From assembly GCA_002502855.1 (NCBI GenBank), contig DAQK01000029.1, positions 1 to 64,000 of the forward strand: 64,000 nucleotides of DNA, given 5' to 3'. The DNA is from Methanobacterium sp. UBA279 (GTDB lineage Archaea; Methanobacteriota; Methanobacteria; Methanobacteriales; Methanobacteriaceae). Of the stretch, positions 34,277 to 43,706 are shown in pieces. Under the pieces are notes generated by a model, which worked only from the letters and a program-made list of their open reading frames with translations, did not search any database and was not told where the DNA came from. Every line of letters starts with the position of its first letter. The stretch's first letter is position 1. The translations under genes and the position numbers were made by a program.

Positions 34277-35260
34277 TTAGCATTTAAATTCTGTTCCTTC
34301 CTCTAATAACTTGGGGGTGAAGTGGGAGATTACTAGATCCGCCCCGGCCCGTTTAATGGATGTCAGGGATTCATAGATGGATTCCTCGGTGAGGTATCCT
34401 GCCTCTACTCCCGCCATTAACATGGAGTACTCCCCGCTTACCTGGTAGGCAGCGGTTGGTATTTTAAACTCATTCTTCACTTCCCTTATGACATCCAGGT
34501 ATGGTAAAGCTGGTTTAACCATCACTATATCAGCACCCTCCTTGATGTCAAGCTCCACCTCCCTTAGGGCCTCATTTGTATTGGCGGGGTTCATCTGATG
34601 GGTTTTACGGTCCCCGAACGATGGCGCAGAACACACAGCATCCCGGAAGGGAGCGTAGAATGATGAGGCATACTTGGCTGCATAGGACATTATCAATGTA
34701 TCCTGGAATCCATTTTCATCCAGGGTCTTCCTGATGGCCTCCACTCTTCCATCCATCATATCTGAAGGAGCCACTATATCCACTCCAGCTTCGGCGTGGC
34801 TTAAGGCAATCTTGGATAGGTAGTTGAGGGTTTTATCGTTCAGGATTTCATCATCTTCCACTATTCCACAGTGCCCATGGGAGGTGTACTGGCACAGGCA
34901 GACATCGGTTATAACCACCAGGTTTGTTTCCTCTTTTAGTCTACGTATGGCCTTCTGGATTATGCCTTCCCTGTCATAGGCGGAGGATCCGGTTTCATCC
35001 TTTTTAACCGGCAGTCCAAAAAGGAGAACTGATGATAACCCTAATTTTTCGAGTCTTTTAGCTTCACTAACTGCATCGGTTAAGGAGTACCGGTACTGTC
35101 CCGGCATGGTGTCGATGTGTTCTTTTTGGCCCTTTTCTAACTCTTCTTTTATGTATAAGGGGAAGATTAAATCTTCTGGGTTTAATCTGGTCTCCTGGAG
35201 TATTTTCCTGATCTGGAAGCTTTTTCTCAGTCTGCGCATTCTGGTGGTGGGGAATTTCAT
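34277..35260 (-). CDS. hemB: Porphobilinogen synthase (delta-aminolevulinate dehydratase)
   Basis: 327 residues, normal for Hem[39 protein letters not shown] (cysteine metal site), [37 protein letters not shown] (Schiff-base lysine region) and [16 protein letters not shown] (second lysine) are all present. It joins two 5-aminolevulinates to porphobilinogen, the first common tetrapyrrole step, leading to F430, cobamide and siroheme in methanogens. Its ATGA overlaps the stop of the broken hepT upstream, so it may have inherited that operon's promoter. Confidence 0.95.
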   Translation of the reverse strand: MKFPTTRMRRLRKSFQIRKILQETRLNPEDLIFPLYIKEELEKGQKEHIDTMPGQYRYSLTDAVSEAKRLEKLGLSSVLLFGLPVKKDETGSSAYDREGIIQKAIRRLKEETNLVVITDVCLCQYTSHGHCGIVEDDEILNDKTLNYLSKIALSHAEAGVDIVAPSDMMDGRVEAIRKTLDENGFQDTLIMSYAAKYASSFYAPFRDAVCSAPSFGDRKTHQMNPANTNEALREVELDIKEGADIVMVKPALPYLDVIREVKNEFKIPTAAYQVSGEYSMLMAGVEAGYLTEESIYESLTSIKRAGADLVISHFTPKLLEEGTEFKC

Positions 35261-35618
35261 CTATCATCACTTTTTATATCCAATTCTTCTAAAACATCTT
35301 TAATTAGTGGTTTTATCTCCATTATATCCTCGGTAGCTGTCAACCAGACAATTTCTAGATCAACACCAAAATAGAAATGAATTACTTTATCTCTCATTTC
35401 AGCCATATCTTTCCATGGAATTTCTGGATATTTACTCCTTGTAGAATTAGGTATTTGTTTTACAGCTTCTCCAATAATTTCTATACATTTTATAACCGTG
35501 TAATATGTTTTTTTTTATCATTAACAAAATCATCATAACTCATTTCATCCAGGAATATTTCAATTAATTCCATATTTTCAAGAATATCCTTTAAATAGAT
35601 TGAAACATCCTTTTTCAT
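35257..35618 (-). pseudogene. HepT-like toxin, frameshifted
   Basis: Frame one begins MKKDVSIYLKDILENMELIE IFLDEMSYDDFVND and fails at a run of nine A. The second frame continues TYYTVIKCIEIIGEAVKQIP, EIPWKDMAEMRDKVIHFYFG and VDLEIVWLTATEDI. Together these make a ~120-residue HEPN protein with the RDKVIH (R-x4-H type) ribonuclease motif of HepT. It overlaps MntA upstream and hemB downstream by 4 bases each. One A-run indel breaks it, either decay or an assembly error. Confidence 0.75.
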
Positions 35619-35909
35619 ATGTAACTTACCTCATTAAGGATATTTTTTCTTAACTCGGGTCGAATACTTCTTTCAGGGATGACATCGACCTTAATTCCGG
35701 TGAGATCTTGTAAATAATTCTCAAAGTTTACTAACTTCAATAAGCTAACGGGTTCCTCAAATGTGACCAGTATATCCACATCACTATCTTCTCTCTGCTC
35801 TCCCCTAACATAGGAGCCAAATATACCTAATTTTTTTACCTTATAGGTACCTTGTATTTTTTCCTTTATTTTCAATCAGAATTTCCTTAATCTCTTGAAA
35901 TGTTTTCAT
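35615..35909 (-). CDS. MntA-like minimal nucleotidyltransferase, possible N-terminal frameshift
   Basis: The intact part (TTG near 35875) reads KIQGTYKVKKLGIFGSYVRG EQREDSDVDILVTFEEPV, with the GSYVRG...DSDVDILV (GS-x10-DxD) motif of minimal nucleotidyltransferases. MntA antitoxins silence HepT by adenylating a tyrosine. The natural N-terminus MKTFQEIKEILIEN appears in another frame from ATG 35909; one surplus G near 35870 separates the two. The pair MntA-HepT is a type VII toxin-antitoxin. It overlaps hepT by 4 bases. Confidence 0.7.
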
Positions 35910-35982
35910 GAAAATCACATCGAAGTTCCTATTACTCTATTTATGTCCATTAATAAATAATTTTAAGTGAAAAATAAACATT

Positions 35983-36678
35983 TCATCCATTACGAACTAA
36001 AAACGGATCCCCCACTCCATAGGGCTTCCTACTATAATATCTTTTGGCATGCTCCACAATCAGGGCATGATATTCCTGATATACCGGGACATCCCGGGGC
36101 AAACTGGTCTGGAAAAGGTTCTTGAGTTCCTGGTAGTTTATATTCTCATCCACCAGGTGCAGGTTGCTGAAAATCCTGCGGGTATAAGTGTCCACTACGA
36201 ACTCCGGCTCCTTGTAGGCGTAGAGGAGAATGGAATCCGCTGTCTCATTACCCACACCCTTCACCTGGAGCAGTTCTTTTCTGGTTGGAATTTGACCATC
36301 TAAATCTATGTAAAATTCAGTAACAGCCCTTATATATACTGATTTCTGGTTTAGAAACCCGGCACATCGTATGGCTGATTTAAGGGTTTCTTCATCTAAC
36401 CTTAAGAGTTTCTCTGGGACCAGAGCACCTATCTTTTTGAGGTGGAGTACTGCCTGGCGGGCCTGGAGCCAGGATGTATTTTGTGTTAAAACAGCACCCA
36501 GAATCACCTCATAAATCTCTCCCCGAGTTACCGGCAGATCATAGTTTAAAGGATGGTATCCTTCAGTTGCCCCGGTCTTGTCAGGACTTGTACCTTCATG
36601 AGAGGTTAAAGGCCACCAGCCCTGGGGTCCGTAAAGTTCGAAGAGTTTTTCATAGATTTCCCTGACGCGGTTGGACAT
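35983..36678 (-). CDS. Endonuclease III-related DNA glycosylase, MagIII-like
   Basis: 231 residues from ATG 36678, supported by GAGGTG 6 bases upstream. The helix-hairpin-helix [20 protein letters not shown] and the catalytic aspartate in FVVDTYTRR are present; the Nth-type lysine position in the hairpin is a glutamate, and the four cysteines of the iron-sulfur loop are missing. Both features fit the MagIII-type 3-methyladenine glycosylases. It would remove alkylated bases in base excision repair. Single gene with an AT-rich upstream region. Confidence 0.8.
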   Translation of the reverse strand: MSNRVREIYEKLFELYGPQGWWPLTSHEGTSPDKTGATEGYHPLNYDLPVTRGEIYEVILGAVLTQNTSWLQARQAVLHLKKIGALVPEKLLRLDEETLKSAIRCAGFLNQKSVYIRAVTEFYIDLDGQIPTRKELLQVKGVGNETADSILLYAYKEPEFVVDTYTRRIFSNLHLVDENINYQELKNLFQTSLPRDVPVYQEYHALIVEHAKRYYSRKPYGVGDPFLVRNG

Positions 36679-36854
36679 TTTTTTCACCTCATATCCCCCA
36701 AGAATCATATTTGAAAATAATGGTTTAAAATTGTTTTAACCTATTTTAGTTAAATTTAAATCGATACAATATTAAAATATTGTTTAATAAAAAAAAATTT
36801 CTAAGTGAAACCCTATTCAATTAAAAAAGGATAGATTTGATAAAGAGGAATATT

Positions 36855-37319
36855 ATGCAGTACCGGATGAAAAAACATCAGTTAACAAAGAGCAAGTCAC
36901 TGAAATCTTGAAAAGGGAACAGGTAGGTAACATCAACATCATAAATCAGGACGGACATCCCTACGTTGTCCCCGGTGCACTTCATCTACTTAGACGGGAA
37001 GATTTACATTCACGGCCTGCGGAGGGAACAGAAAATAGGTAATATCCTGGCTAATGAGAAAGTGTGCTTCGATGTCTACTCTATGAAAGGCCTTATTCTC
37101 GATGATGCACCCTGTGATGTGAACACAGAATAGGAAAGGTTATTTTGGGAACAGGCGAGTATGGTTGAAGACGGTGATTTAAAACAAGCCGTGCTGGATA
37201 TGATCATGGGAAAATATACACCGCACCTGGCGGGAATAGAGTTTCCAGATAACGTCATACGGACCACCGGTATAATCCAAGTAACCATGGAAGAGTACAC
37301 TGGTAAGTACTATAAATGA
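36855..37319 (+). pseudogene. Pyridoxamine 5'-phosphate oxidase-like (FMN-binding) gene, broken
   Basis: Pieces in different frames read VNKEQVTEILKREQVGNINI INQDGHPYVVP, then VHFIYLDGKIYIHGLRREQK IGNILANEKVCFDVYSMKGL ILDD, then VEDGDLKQAVLDMIMGKYTP HLAGIEFPDNVI. This is the split-barrel flavin-binding family with the typical HFIYLDGKIYIHG strand pair. At least one shift near 36975 and a stop at 37130 break it. Confidence 0.75.
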
Positions 37320-37355
37320 TTTTAATTAAGATCCAGGTAGTGGGGAGTGATATGG

Positions 37356-37563
37356 ATGAGTAAAGCAGAACCAGAACAGTGGAGGATATACGTAACTATT
37401 TTCATAGGCTTAGGATGGCTGGTTGCCATTGCCTTATGGCTTATCTACTTAGCCGGTAGTTTTAGGTATCTTAGAAAATATTGGAGTATTTATACTCAGC
37501 ATAGCAATTGTTGCAATTATTTGTGTCCTGTTATGGGTTCCCTGGGCCTTTAGACAAGGTTAA
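37356..37563 (+). pseudogene. Small two-helix membrane protein, frameshifted
   Basis: From ATG 37356 (GGGGAG 8 bases before) it reads SKAEPEQWRIYVTIFIGLGW LVAIALWLIYLAGSF, the first membrane helix. The second helix, ENIGVFILSIAIVAIICVLL WVPWAF, continues in another frame to the stop at 37561. One indel near 37470 separates them. The intact protein would be about 68 residues. Family unknown. Confidence 0.6.
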
Positions 37564-37577
37564 TATGGTGTAGATAC

Positions 37578-37967
37578 ATGGTCAGTAAAGCGAAACAGAT
37601 GAAGATAATCATAGACCAGTATATTAAAGCATATAATGAATTTGATGTGGATAAGATGGTTAGAAACATCCATCCTGATGTTGAATTTAAAAATATTGCT
37701 AATGGCGAAGTAAATATGCATATACAGGGACTTGAAACCTTTAAAAAACAGGTGAAGGATTCAACTAAGCTGTTGAAGAAGAGGGAGATGACCATCACCG
37801 AGCAGGCCATCGAGGGTGACGTGGTAAAAAATAAAATAGATTTTAAAGCCGTGCTTAATGTTGATATCCCAGAAGGTCCTAAGTCTGGAGAGCTGGTGAA
37901 ACTTAAAGGGGAATCAGTTTTTAAATTTAAGGGTGGGAAGATTATCTACATTGAAGATATCAGTTAA
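37578..37967 (+). CDS. SnoaL/NTF2-like small protein
   Basis: 129 residues. IIDQYIKAYNEFDVDKMVRN IHPDVEFKNIANGEV is the opening helix pair and first strand of the NTF2/SnoaL fold, followed by MTITEQAIEGDVVKNKIDFK and GESVFKFKGGKIIYIEDIS. Proteins of this fold act as small isomerases, cyclases or ligand binders; no specific substrate is visible. It starts 14 bases after a broken membrane-protein gene and is followed 13 bases later by a broken acetyltransferase gene. Confidence 0.75.
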   Translation: MVSKAKQMKIIIDQYIKAYNEFDVDKMVRNIHPDVEFKNIANGEVNMHIQGLETFKKQVKDSTKLLKKREMTITEQAIEGDVVKNKIDFKAVLNVDIPEGPKSGELVKLKGESVFKFKGGKIIYIEDIS

Positions 37968-37980
37968 CCACCGGAGGAAT

Positions 37981-38428
37981 ATGATAGAAAAAGTACGTTT
38001 AATAAAAGAAGATGAATTGAACTTTCTTCTATCACTTTACGCCTATTTGAATCTGGACGACCCGGTTTTAGAGGTTGATGAAGCTCTTAAAAAACATTGG
38101 AATGAGATAATCTCCAACCCAGACTATTTCTATCTGGTTGCAGAGGAAGATGGGATTCTGGTCTCTACCTGTAACCTGACCGTCATCCGGAACCTTACCA
38201 GAGAGGCCAGGCCCTATGGACTGATAGAAAATGTGGTTACCCATCCAGACTATAGGAAAAGGGGTTATGGAACTGCGGTTTTAAAAAAGGCCGTGGAGAT
38301 AGCCCGAGACCATGACTGTTATAAGGTGATGCTTCTAACCAGTCAAAAAAGATGATAACACACTGGATTTCTACCAGCAGGCTGGTTTCAGCCAGAAAGA
38401 GAAAACCGGGTTTATAGTACGGATGTAA
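37981..38428 (+). pseudogene. GNAT-family acetyltransferase, frameshifted
   Basis: ATG 37981 with GGAGG upstream. The GNAT acetyl-CoA loop is clear: IENVVTHPDYRKRGYGTAVL KKAVEIARDHDCYKVMLLTS. The frame then ends at QKR. The usual ending DDNTLDFYQQAGFSQKEKTG FIVRM follows in another frame up to 38428. A one-base change in the A run at 38345-38350 accounts for it. The catalytic core is complete, so a partly active truncated protein is possible. Confidence 0.8.
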
Positions 38429-38578
38429 ATTTTTTTGATACCTATAAATTGAAGCTTAAATAATAATATAACCAGGAAAATATGTAATCAATGCTTTGAT
38501 GTTATCAATCTAATATTTACCATGAATTTAATCTGAAATCTGATATTACATATTAAAGAATGATAAGAGGTGACTCAT

Positions 38579-39685
38579 TTGTCAGGAAACACCACTGGAA
38601 AGGTATTCAAGGTTACCACCTTCGGCTCCAGCCATGGCATGGCCCTGGGAGCTGTAATTGACGGCTGTCCCGCAGGAATTGAGTTAAGCGAAGATGATAT
38701 TCAAGGGGAACTTGATAAAAGGCGGCCTGGAACCAGTCCGGTCACCACCTCACGGGGTGAGACAGACCAGGCCCAGATCCTGTCCGGTGTATTCCAGGGT
38801 AAAACAGATGGCACCCCCATTGCAGTGGTGGTTAAAAACCTTGAATTTAACTCATCGGCATATGAAGCACTTAAAAACACCCCCCGCCCGGGACACGGGG
38901 ATTTCACCTGGAAAAACAAATATTTAAACTATGATTACCGTGGTGGTGGCCGTGGAAGTGGCAGAGTCACCATAGGCCATGTTATCGGCGGTGCGGTGGC
39001 CAAGAAGATCTTAGATCAACTGGGGATAAAAGTTGTCTCCCACGTAACTCAGATAGGGAATATCAAAGCTAACACAGTTAACATCAACCAGATAGAATCC
39101 AAAATAAAAGAGAATCCAGTTAGATGTGCTGATCCTAAAGCTGCCAAGGAAATGGAAGAACTGATAATTAAGGTGAAGTCTAAGGGGGATTCTATAGGTG
39201 GTGTTGTGGAAACTGTGGCTTTAAATGCCCCGGTAGGTTTGGGTGAGCCTGTCTTTGATAAGCTGGATGCGGATCTCGCCAAGGCCATGATGGGCATTGG
39301 CTCGGTTAAGGGTGTGGAGATCGGCGCTGGATTTGAAGTGGCTGAGCTTACCGGATATGGTACCAACGATGAATACTACGTTACGGCGGATGGTAAAATC
39401 AAAACCACCACCAATCAGGCAGGAGGGATCCTGGGTGGTATATCCAATGGTATGCCCATAGTGGTTAGGATAGCCGTTAAACCCACTCCATCCATTTCAC
39501 AGGCCCAGAAAACAGTTGACCTAGAAGAGATGAAGGACGCGGAGATTGAGATAGAGGGAAGGCACGACCCCTGCATCTGCCCCCGGATAACAGCCGTGGC
39601 AGAGGCTTCTATGGCTATGGTACTGGTGGATCATCTGTTAAGGGGAGGGTTCATTCCCCCTTCTACTGTAGAAAAATCGGGGTAG
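38579..39685 (+). CDS. aroC: Chorismate synthase
   Basis: 368 residues from TTG 38579 ([19 protein letters not shown]), chosen because GAGGTGA lies just upstream; GTG 38570 overlaps that site. Signatures: [35 protein letters not shown]...[37 protein letters not shown], and [10 protein letters not shown]. It converts EPSP to chorismate with reduced FMN, the last shikimate step to aromatic amino acids. Length and motifs are complete. Confidence 0.95.
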   Translation: MSGNTTGKVFKVTTFGSSHGMALGAVIDGCPAGIELSEDDIQGELDKRRPGTSPVTTSRGETDQAQILSGVFQGKTDGTPIAVVVKNLEFNSSAYEALKNTPRPGHGDFTWKNKYLNYDYRGGGRGSGRVTIGHVIGGAVAKKILDQLGIKVVSHVTQIGNIKANTVNINQIESKIKENPVRCADPKAAKEMEELIIKVKSKGDSIGGVVETVALNAPVGLGEPVFDKLDADLAKAMMGIGSVKGVEIGAGFEVAELTGYGTNDEYYVTADGKIKTTTNQAGGILGGISNGMPIVVRIAVKPTPSISQAQKTVDLEEMKDAEIEIEGRHDPCICPRITAVAEASMAMVLVDHLLRGGFIPPSTVEKSG

Positions 39686-39726
39686 ACAAGAAAGATGAAA
39701 AAATCCAAAACCCGGGAGGTTTCCCT

Positions 39727-39882
39727 ATGGACTGGTTTATAATTGCTCGTTGCAACCTATGCAATGCCGAGAAGACCTTTGAATTAGACTCAGATACTCC
39801 CCCTTATGAACTGGGAGATTTAGTTGAGGACTGCCCCTGCGGCGGGAAATACGTGGTGGAAGAGATAAGGGAGGTAAATTGA
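39727..39882 (+). CDS. Small zinc-ribbon protein
   Basis: 51 residues: MDWFIIARCNLCNAEKTFEL, then DCPCGGKYVVEEI. Two C-x2-C / C-x-C pairs should bind one zinc. It follows aroC by 42 bases with GGGAGG near, so it may be in the same transcript. The family is not recognised. Confidence 0.65.
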   Translation: MDWFIIARCNLCNAEKTFELDSDTPPYELGDLVEDCPCGGKYVVEEIREVN

Positions 39883-39916
39883 TAAGAAGAGATAAGAAAA
39901 ATAGATTAAAAAATTA

Positions 39917-39990
39917 AGCCCCGGGCGGGAATTGAACCCGCGACCTCAGGATTACGAATCCCGCGCTATACCGGACTAAGCCACCGGGGC
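39917..39990 (-). tRNA. tRNA-Thr (anticodon CGU)
   Basis: Minus strand folds into a full cloverleaf: acceptor GCCCCGG/CCGGGGC, anticodon stem CGGGA/TCCTG with loop TTCGTAA (anticodon CGT), five-base variable loop, and T arm GCGGG-TTCAATT-CCCGC. Anticodon CGU reads ACG, threonine. The discriminator base is U, as in archaeal tRNA-Thr. The 3' CCA is not encoded. No intron is seen. Confidence 0.95.
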
Positions 39991-40109
39991 ATTGAAATCA
40001 TTTGAATCTATATAATTCTTTAATTCTATAAGATATTAAAGAAATCTAACTTTTTTTGAAAAAAATAGTAATCGACATCTATAATTCAAACAATTTTCCT
40101 AACTTTTGG

Positions 40110-40408
40110 TTAATTTTCCTGTCTCAACTTATCATCAAGTTCTCCTAATTCACCTACTATCAATTCTTTCAAAATAGTAGCTATTTTATCCAGCTTTATA
40201 ACTCGATCTACCTTCAATCCTGATTTTTCAAACCCATCATGGTTTTTTTCTTAATATAATATCGGCATCAGAAGGTTTTAAAAATTTTAGATGAAATGAA
40301 TGACACAACTGCATCTTTTTCTCCTTTATAAAGAACCAAAGCAGGTCTGAGTTTGGCCGCGGTTAAACCCGTAAAAGGAAATGGTAGGAGAACTATCTTC
40401 CCCTTCAT
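40110..40408 (-). pseudogene. PemK/MazF-family toxin, broken
   Basis: Frame one reads MKGKIVLLPFPFTGLTAAKL RPALVLYKGEKDAVVSFISS, the MazF SH3-like barrel with the FPFT...KLRPALVL motif. A shift near 40285 is needed to continue PSDADIILRKK, and another near 40255 to continue HDGFEKSGLKVDRVIKLDKI ATILKELIVGELGEL. Two lesions leave no full toxin. The antitoxin gene just upstream is intact. Confidence 0.75.
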
Positions 40409-40430
40409 TTATATCTTACCTTAAGATCTT

Positions 40431-40610
40431 TTAACTGTAAATGCTTGGTTCATCTTCTAAAAATTTAGATAATGATCCGTCTGACAACTGCATATATGAG
40501 GAAATCTCCTTTTCATACACGATTTCATCGATCTTCTTTGAAATCTCCCTCATCTGCTGTTTTATATCTTTAATATCAGCTTCTATATCTGTCATGAACT
40601 CGCTTCCCAT
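40431..40610 (-). CDS. Orphan antitoxin of the broken MazF
   Basis: 59 residues from ATG 40610 (ATG 40595 also possible): MTDIEADIKDIKQQMREISK KIDEIVYEKEIS, then a coil ending EDEPSIYS. It is short and helical like many archaeal MazF-linked antitoxins, and ends 22 bases before the toxin start. With the toxin dead it may be a leftover or still guard against related toxins. Confidence 0.55.
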   Translation of the reverse strand: MGSEFMTDIEADIKDIKQQMREISKKIDEIVYEKEISSYMQLSDGSLSKFLEDEPSIYS

Positions 40611-40736
40611 AATTACTTCTCATCTACAAAAAAAATTAATTTATTATCCTTAAGTCAAAATATAATTTTCGTTGTTATTTTTTTTAGATTTTAAATTATT
40701 TAAAGTTTAACAAGTACAAAATCTTAAAATTAAAGA

Positions 40737-41537
40737 TTAAAACTCATTCAGTGTCTGCTGTTTCGGCCTGAATTCATCCAGATCGATTTGCATACCATCC
40801 CGGGCGGCTATTACCTGTTTTCCCGTGTTATTTTTGATTCTTTCTGCTTCCTGGTCAGGATGGTTCATGATGAGCTTCATCCCCAGGTGGGTCATGATGG
40901 CCAGTTTAGGTGAAACTTCCTCCACCAGTTTCTGGAAATCATCTGCACAGAGATGCCCGTGCAGACGGTCACCATCGGGTCTTATTACACTGGCTATAAG
41001 CACGTTCGCATCTTTATGTTCCCTGGGGAGTTCTGGTATGTACCCTGTATCTGAGGTGTAGGAAATGATAAAATCATCCACCTGGAACTTGAACCCCACC
41101 GCTTTAGGGTCGCCGTGTTTGGTGCTGGTGGCGGTTACCCTTAGTTTATCTATTTTAACTGTTTCTCCAGCCTCCAATATGTTAACCCGGGGGATGTTCT
41201 TGTGATACTCGGATATGCAGGGACCCCATCTTTCATATCCATCTATAACACTTTTACTACCCACCAGAAAGCCCTTTTTCCGGGTCATACCCCTGGTCAT
41301 GGCCTCAATTAGGACCTCGGCATCGGTGTAATGGTCGGTGTGGCTGTGGGAGACCAGCACCCCGTTTAACTTTAAGGGACTCAATCCGAACTGGTACGTC
41401 CGCACCAGTGCCCCGGGTCCAGGGTCTATGTGGATGTTCTTTCCATCGATATCATCTATTCTGAAACCGCCGGTCATCCTCTTCTGGGTTATGGTGGCAA
41501 ATCTTCCCCCGCCGCTTCCTAAAAATGTCAGTTTCAT
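40737..41537 (-). CDS. Metallo-beta-lactamase-fold hydrolase
   Basis: 266 residues. [23 protein letters not shown] start, metal motif HSHTDHYTD, later [23 protein letters not shown] and [12 protein letters not shown]...LAIMTHLG supply the other ligands. The overall pattern is of the RNase Z-like/PhnP-like branch with short insertions. The substrate is unknown. It heads downstream in a five-gene minus-strand run with DUF2121, DUF362, uvrA and uvrB. Confidence 0.85.
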   Translation of the reverse strand: MKLTFLGSGGGRFATITQKRMTGGFRIDDIDGKNIHIDPGPGALVRTYQFGLSPLKLNGVLVSHSHTDHYTDAEVLIEAMTRGMTRKKGFLVGSKSVIDGYERWGPCISEYHKNIPRVNILEAGETVKIDKLRVTATSTKHGDPKAVGFKFQVDDFIISYTSDTGYIPELPREHKDANVLIASVIRPDGDRLHGHLCADDFQKLVEEVSPKLAIMTHLGMKLIMNHPDQEAERIKNNTGKQVIAARDGMQIDLDEFRPKQQTLNEF

Positions 41538-41580
41538 TTATTCTCCCTAATTTAAATTTAGACCTTAAAATTCCGAATTG

Positions 41581-42510
<930 letters not shown>

Positions 42511-42670
42511 TTTTATTCCACCAATAAATAATTAGTTTTTCAACTAATATTAAGAGTATCTCCATTCTGGGTTTATAAAAATATTCATTTAAATACAGTG
42601 CAAAATAGGATTTCTAATCCCAATGAAAACAGGATCTAACTGGTTAGAGTATAAAAAAAAATCCATGTAA

Positions 42671-43591
42671 TCATCCCTGTTCTTCTAAAATAGAGTTTAG
42701 ATCATCAGTAGCTTCCCGGCTTTCATCGGTAACTGGTATTAAATTAATTTTATCTGCAGATTCAACTCCAACACCCAGTTCTACCCCTCTTTTAATCTGT
42801 TCCTGCTGGAAGATCGGCCCACGAGAAACATCACCGGTGGTACCGTAATATCTTAATACGGCAACTCCCACCGCATCAATGGCCACCCTGTCAGTTGAAG
42901 CAAGTAAAAGATTGGGTTCGGCTAACTGGCCTCTCTCTGGTCCCTGGTCTAGGAAGGCTTTTATTCCATCCATTAAAACCAGGTCCACGGGGTAGTGTTG
43001 GTTTATCTCTGCGATCATCTTCCGCTGGTATGGGGACATATGTAACTCGGCCATGTAGTTGTAAACACTTCCCGGGACTTTCTTAGCCACCAGGCCCACT
43101 GAATTTTTAAGTGAAAGAGTAAAGTGGCCGCCGAATCTATGGGTTTTCAGACAGCAGGTCTGCACCACCTTATCTGCCTCTTGAAATATTTTAGAAATAT
43201 AAAAACCTCTAAGCCAGTGGTTTCCATCCCCTTTAATTTTAATCCAGCCCTCTTTTTCTTCTTCATCAAGGACCACCAGTTTAAAACCAAGCTTATGGGA
43301 TAATCTATATACACCCATCTTCTCCAGTACTTCCCGGGTGGTTCCCATGCCACTGCGCTCGGCCATCACCATCTCAGACGCACCGGCTTCCTGGAGATTC
43401 CTGACCAACGCCTCCAAAGTCTGTAGGTGGGTGGATGCCGGGAAGGGATCGGCGCTGTTGAAATTGGCCTTTATAGCCACATTTTTCCCGGAAAATTCAT
43501 TTAAACTAAATTTTTTAAGTAAAAGATCGGTTCCCTCTGTCCTATCCTCGGTTTTAATGAGGTAAACATCACTTTGGCTCTGGTTAACCAT
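42671..43591 (-). CDS. DUF362 protein
   Basis: 306 residues. NVAIKANFNSADPFPASTHL, VVQTCCLKTHRFGGHFTLSL KNSVGLVAKKVPG and VDLVLMDGIKAFLDQGP...VAIDAVGVAVLRYYG are the DUF362 pattern, common in methanogens and clostridia and suspected to bind an iron-sulfur cluster or cofactor through the conserved cysteines and histidines. No ferredoxin domain is attached here. Minus strand, in line with uvrA but separated by 115 bases. Confidence 0.85.
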   Translation of the reverse strand: MVNQSQSDVYLIKTEDRTEGTDLLLKKFSLNEFSGKNVAIKANFNSADPFPASTHLQTLEALVRNLQEAGASEMVMAERSGMGTTREVLEKMGVYRLSHKLGFKLVVLDEEEKEGWIKIKGDGNHWLRGFYISKIFQEADKVVQTCCLKTHRFGGHFTLSLKNSVGLVAKKVPGSVYNYMAELHMSPYQRKMIAEINQHYPVDLVLMDGIKAFLDQGPERGQLAEPNLLLASTDRVAIDAVGVAVLRYYGTTGDVSRGPIFQQEQIKRGVELGVGVESADKINLIPVTDESREATDDLNSILEEQG

Positions 43592-43706
43592 CCTGTCCGT
43601 CCCCGGTAAATTTCAACTTTTTAGAAAGGAAATCTGCAATAAAATATATGAGGGGCTTGGAAATAATAAAATTTTCTTGAAATAAAATTGAAAAAGTGGT
43701 TTTTTT

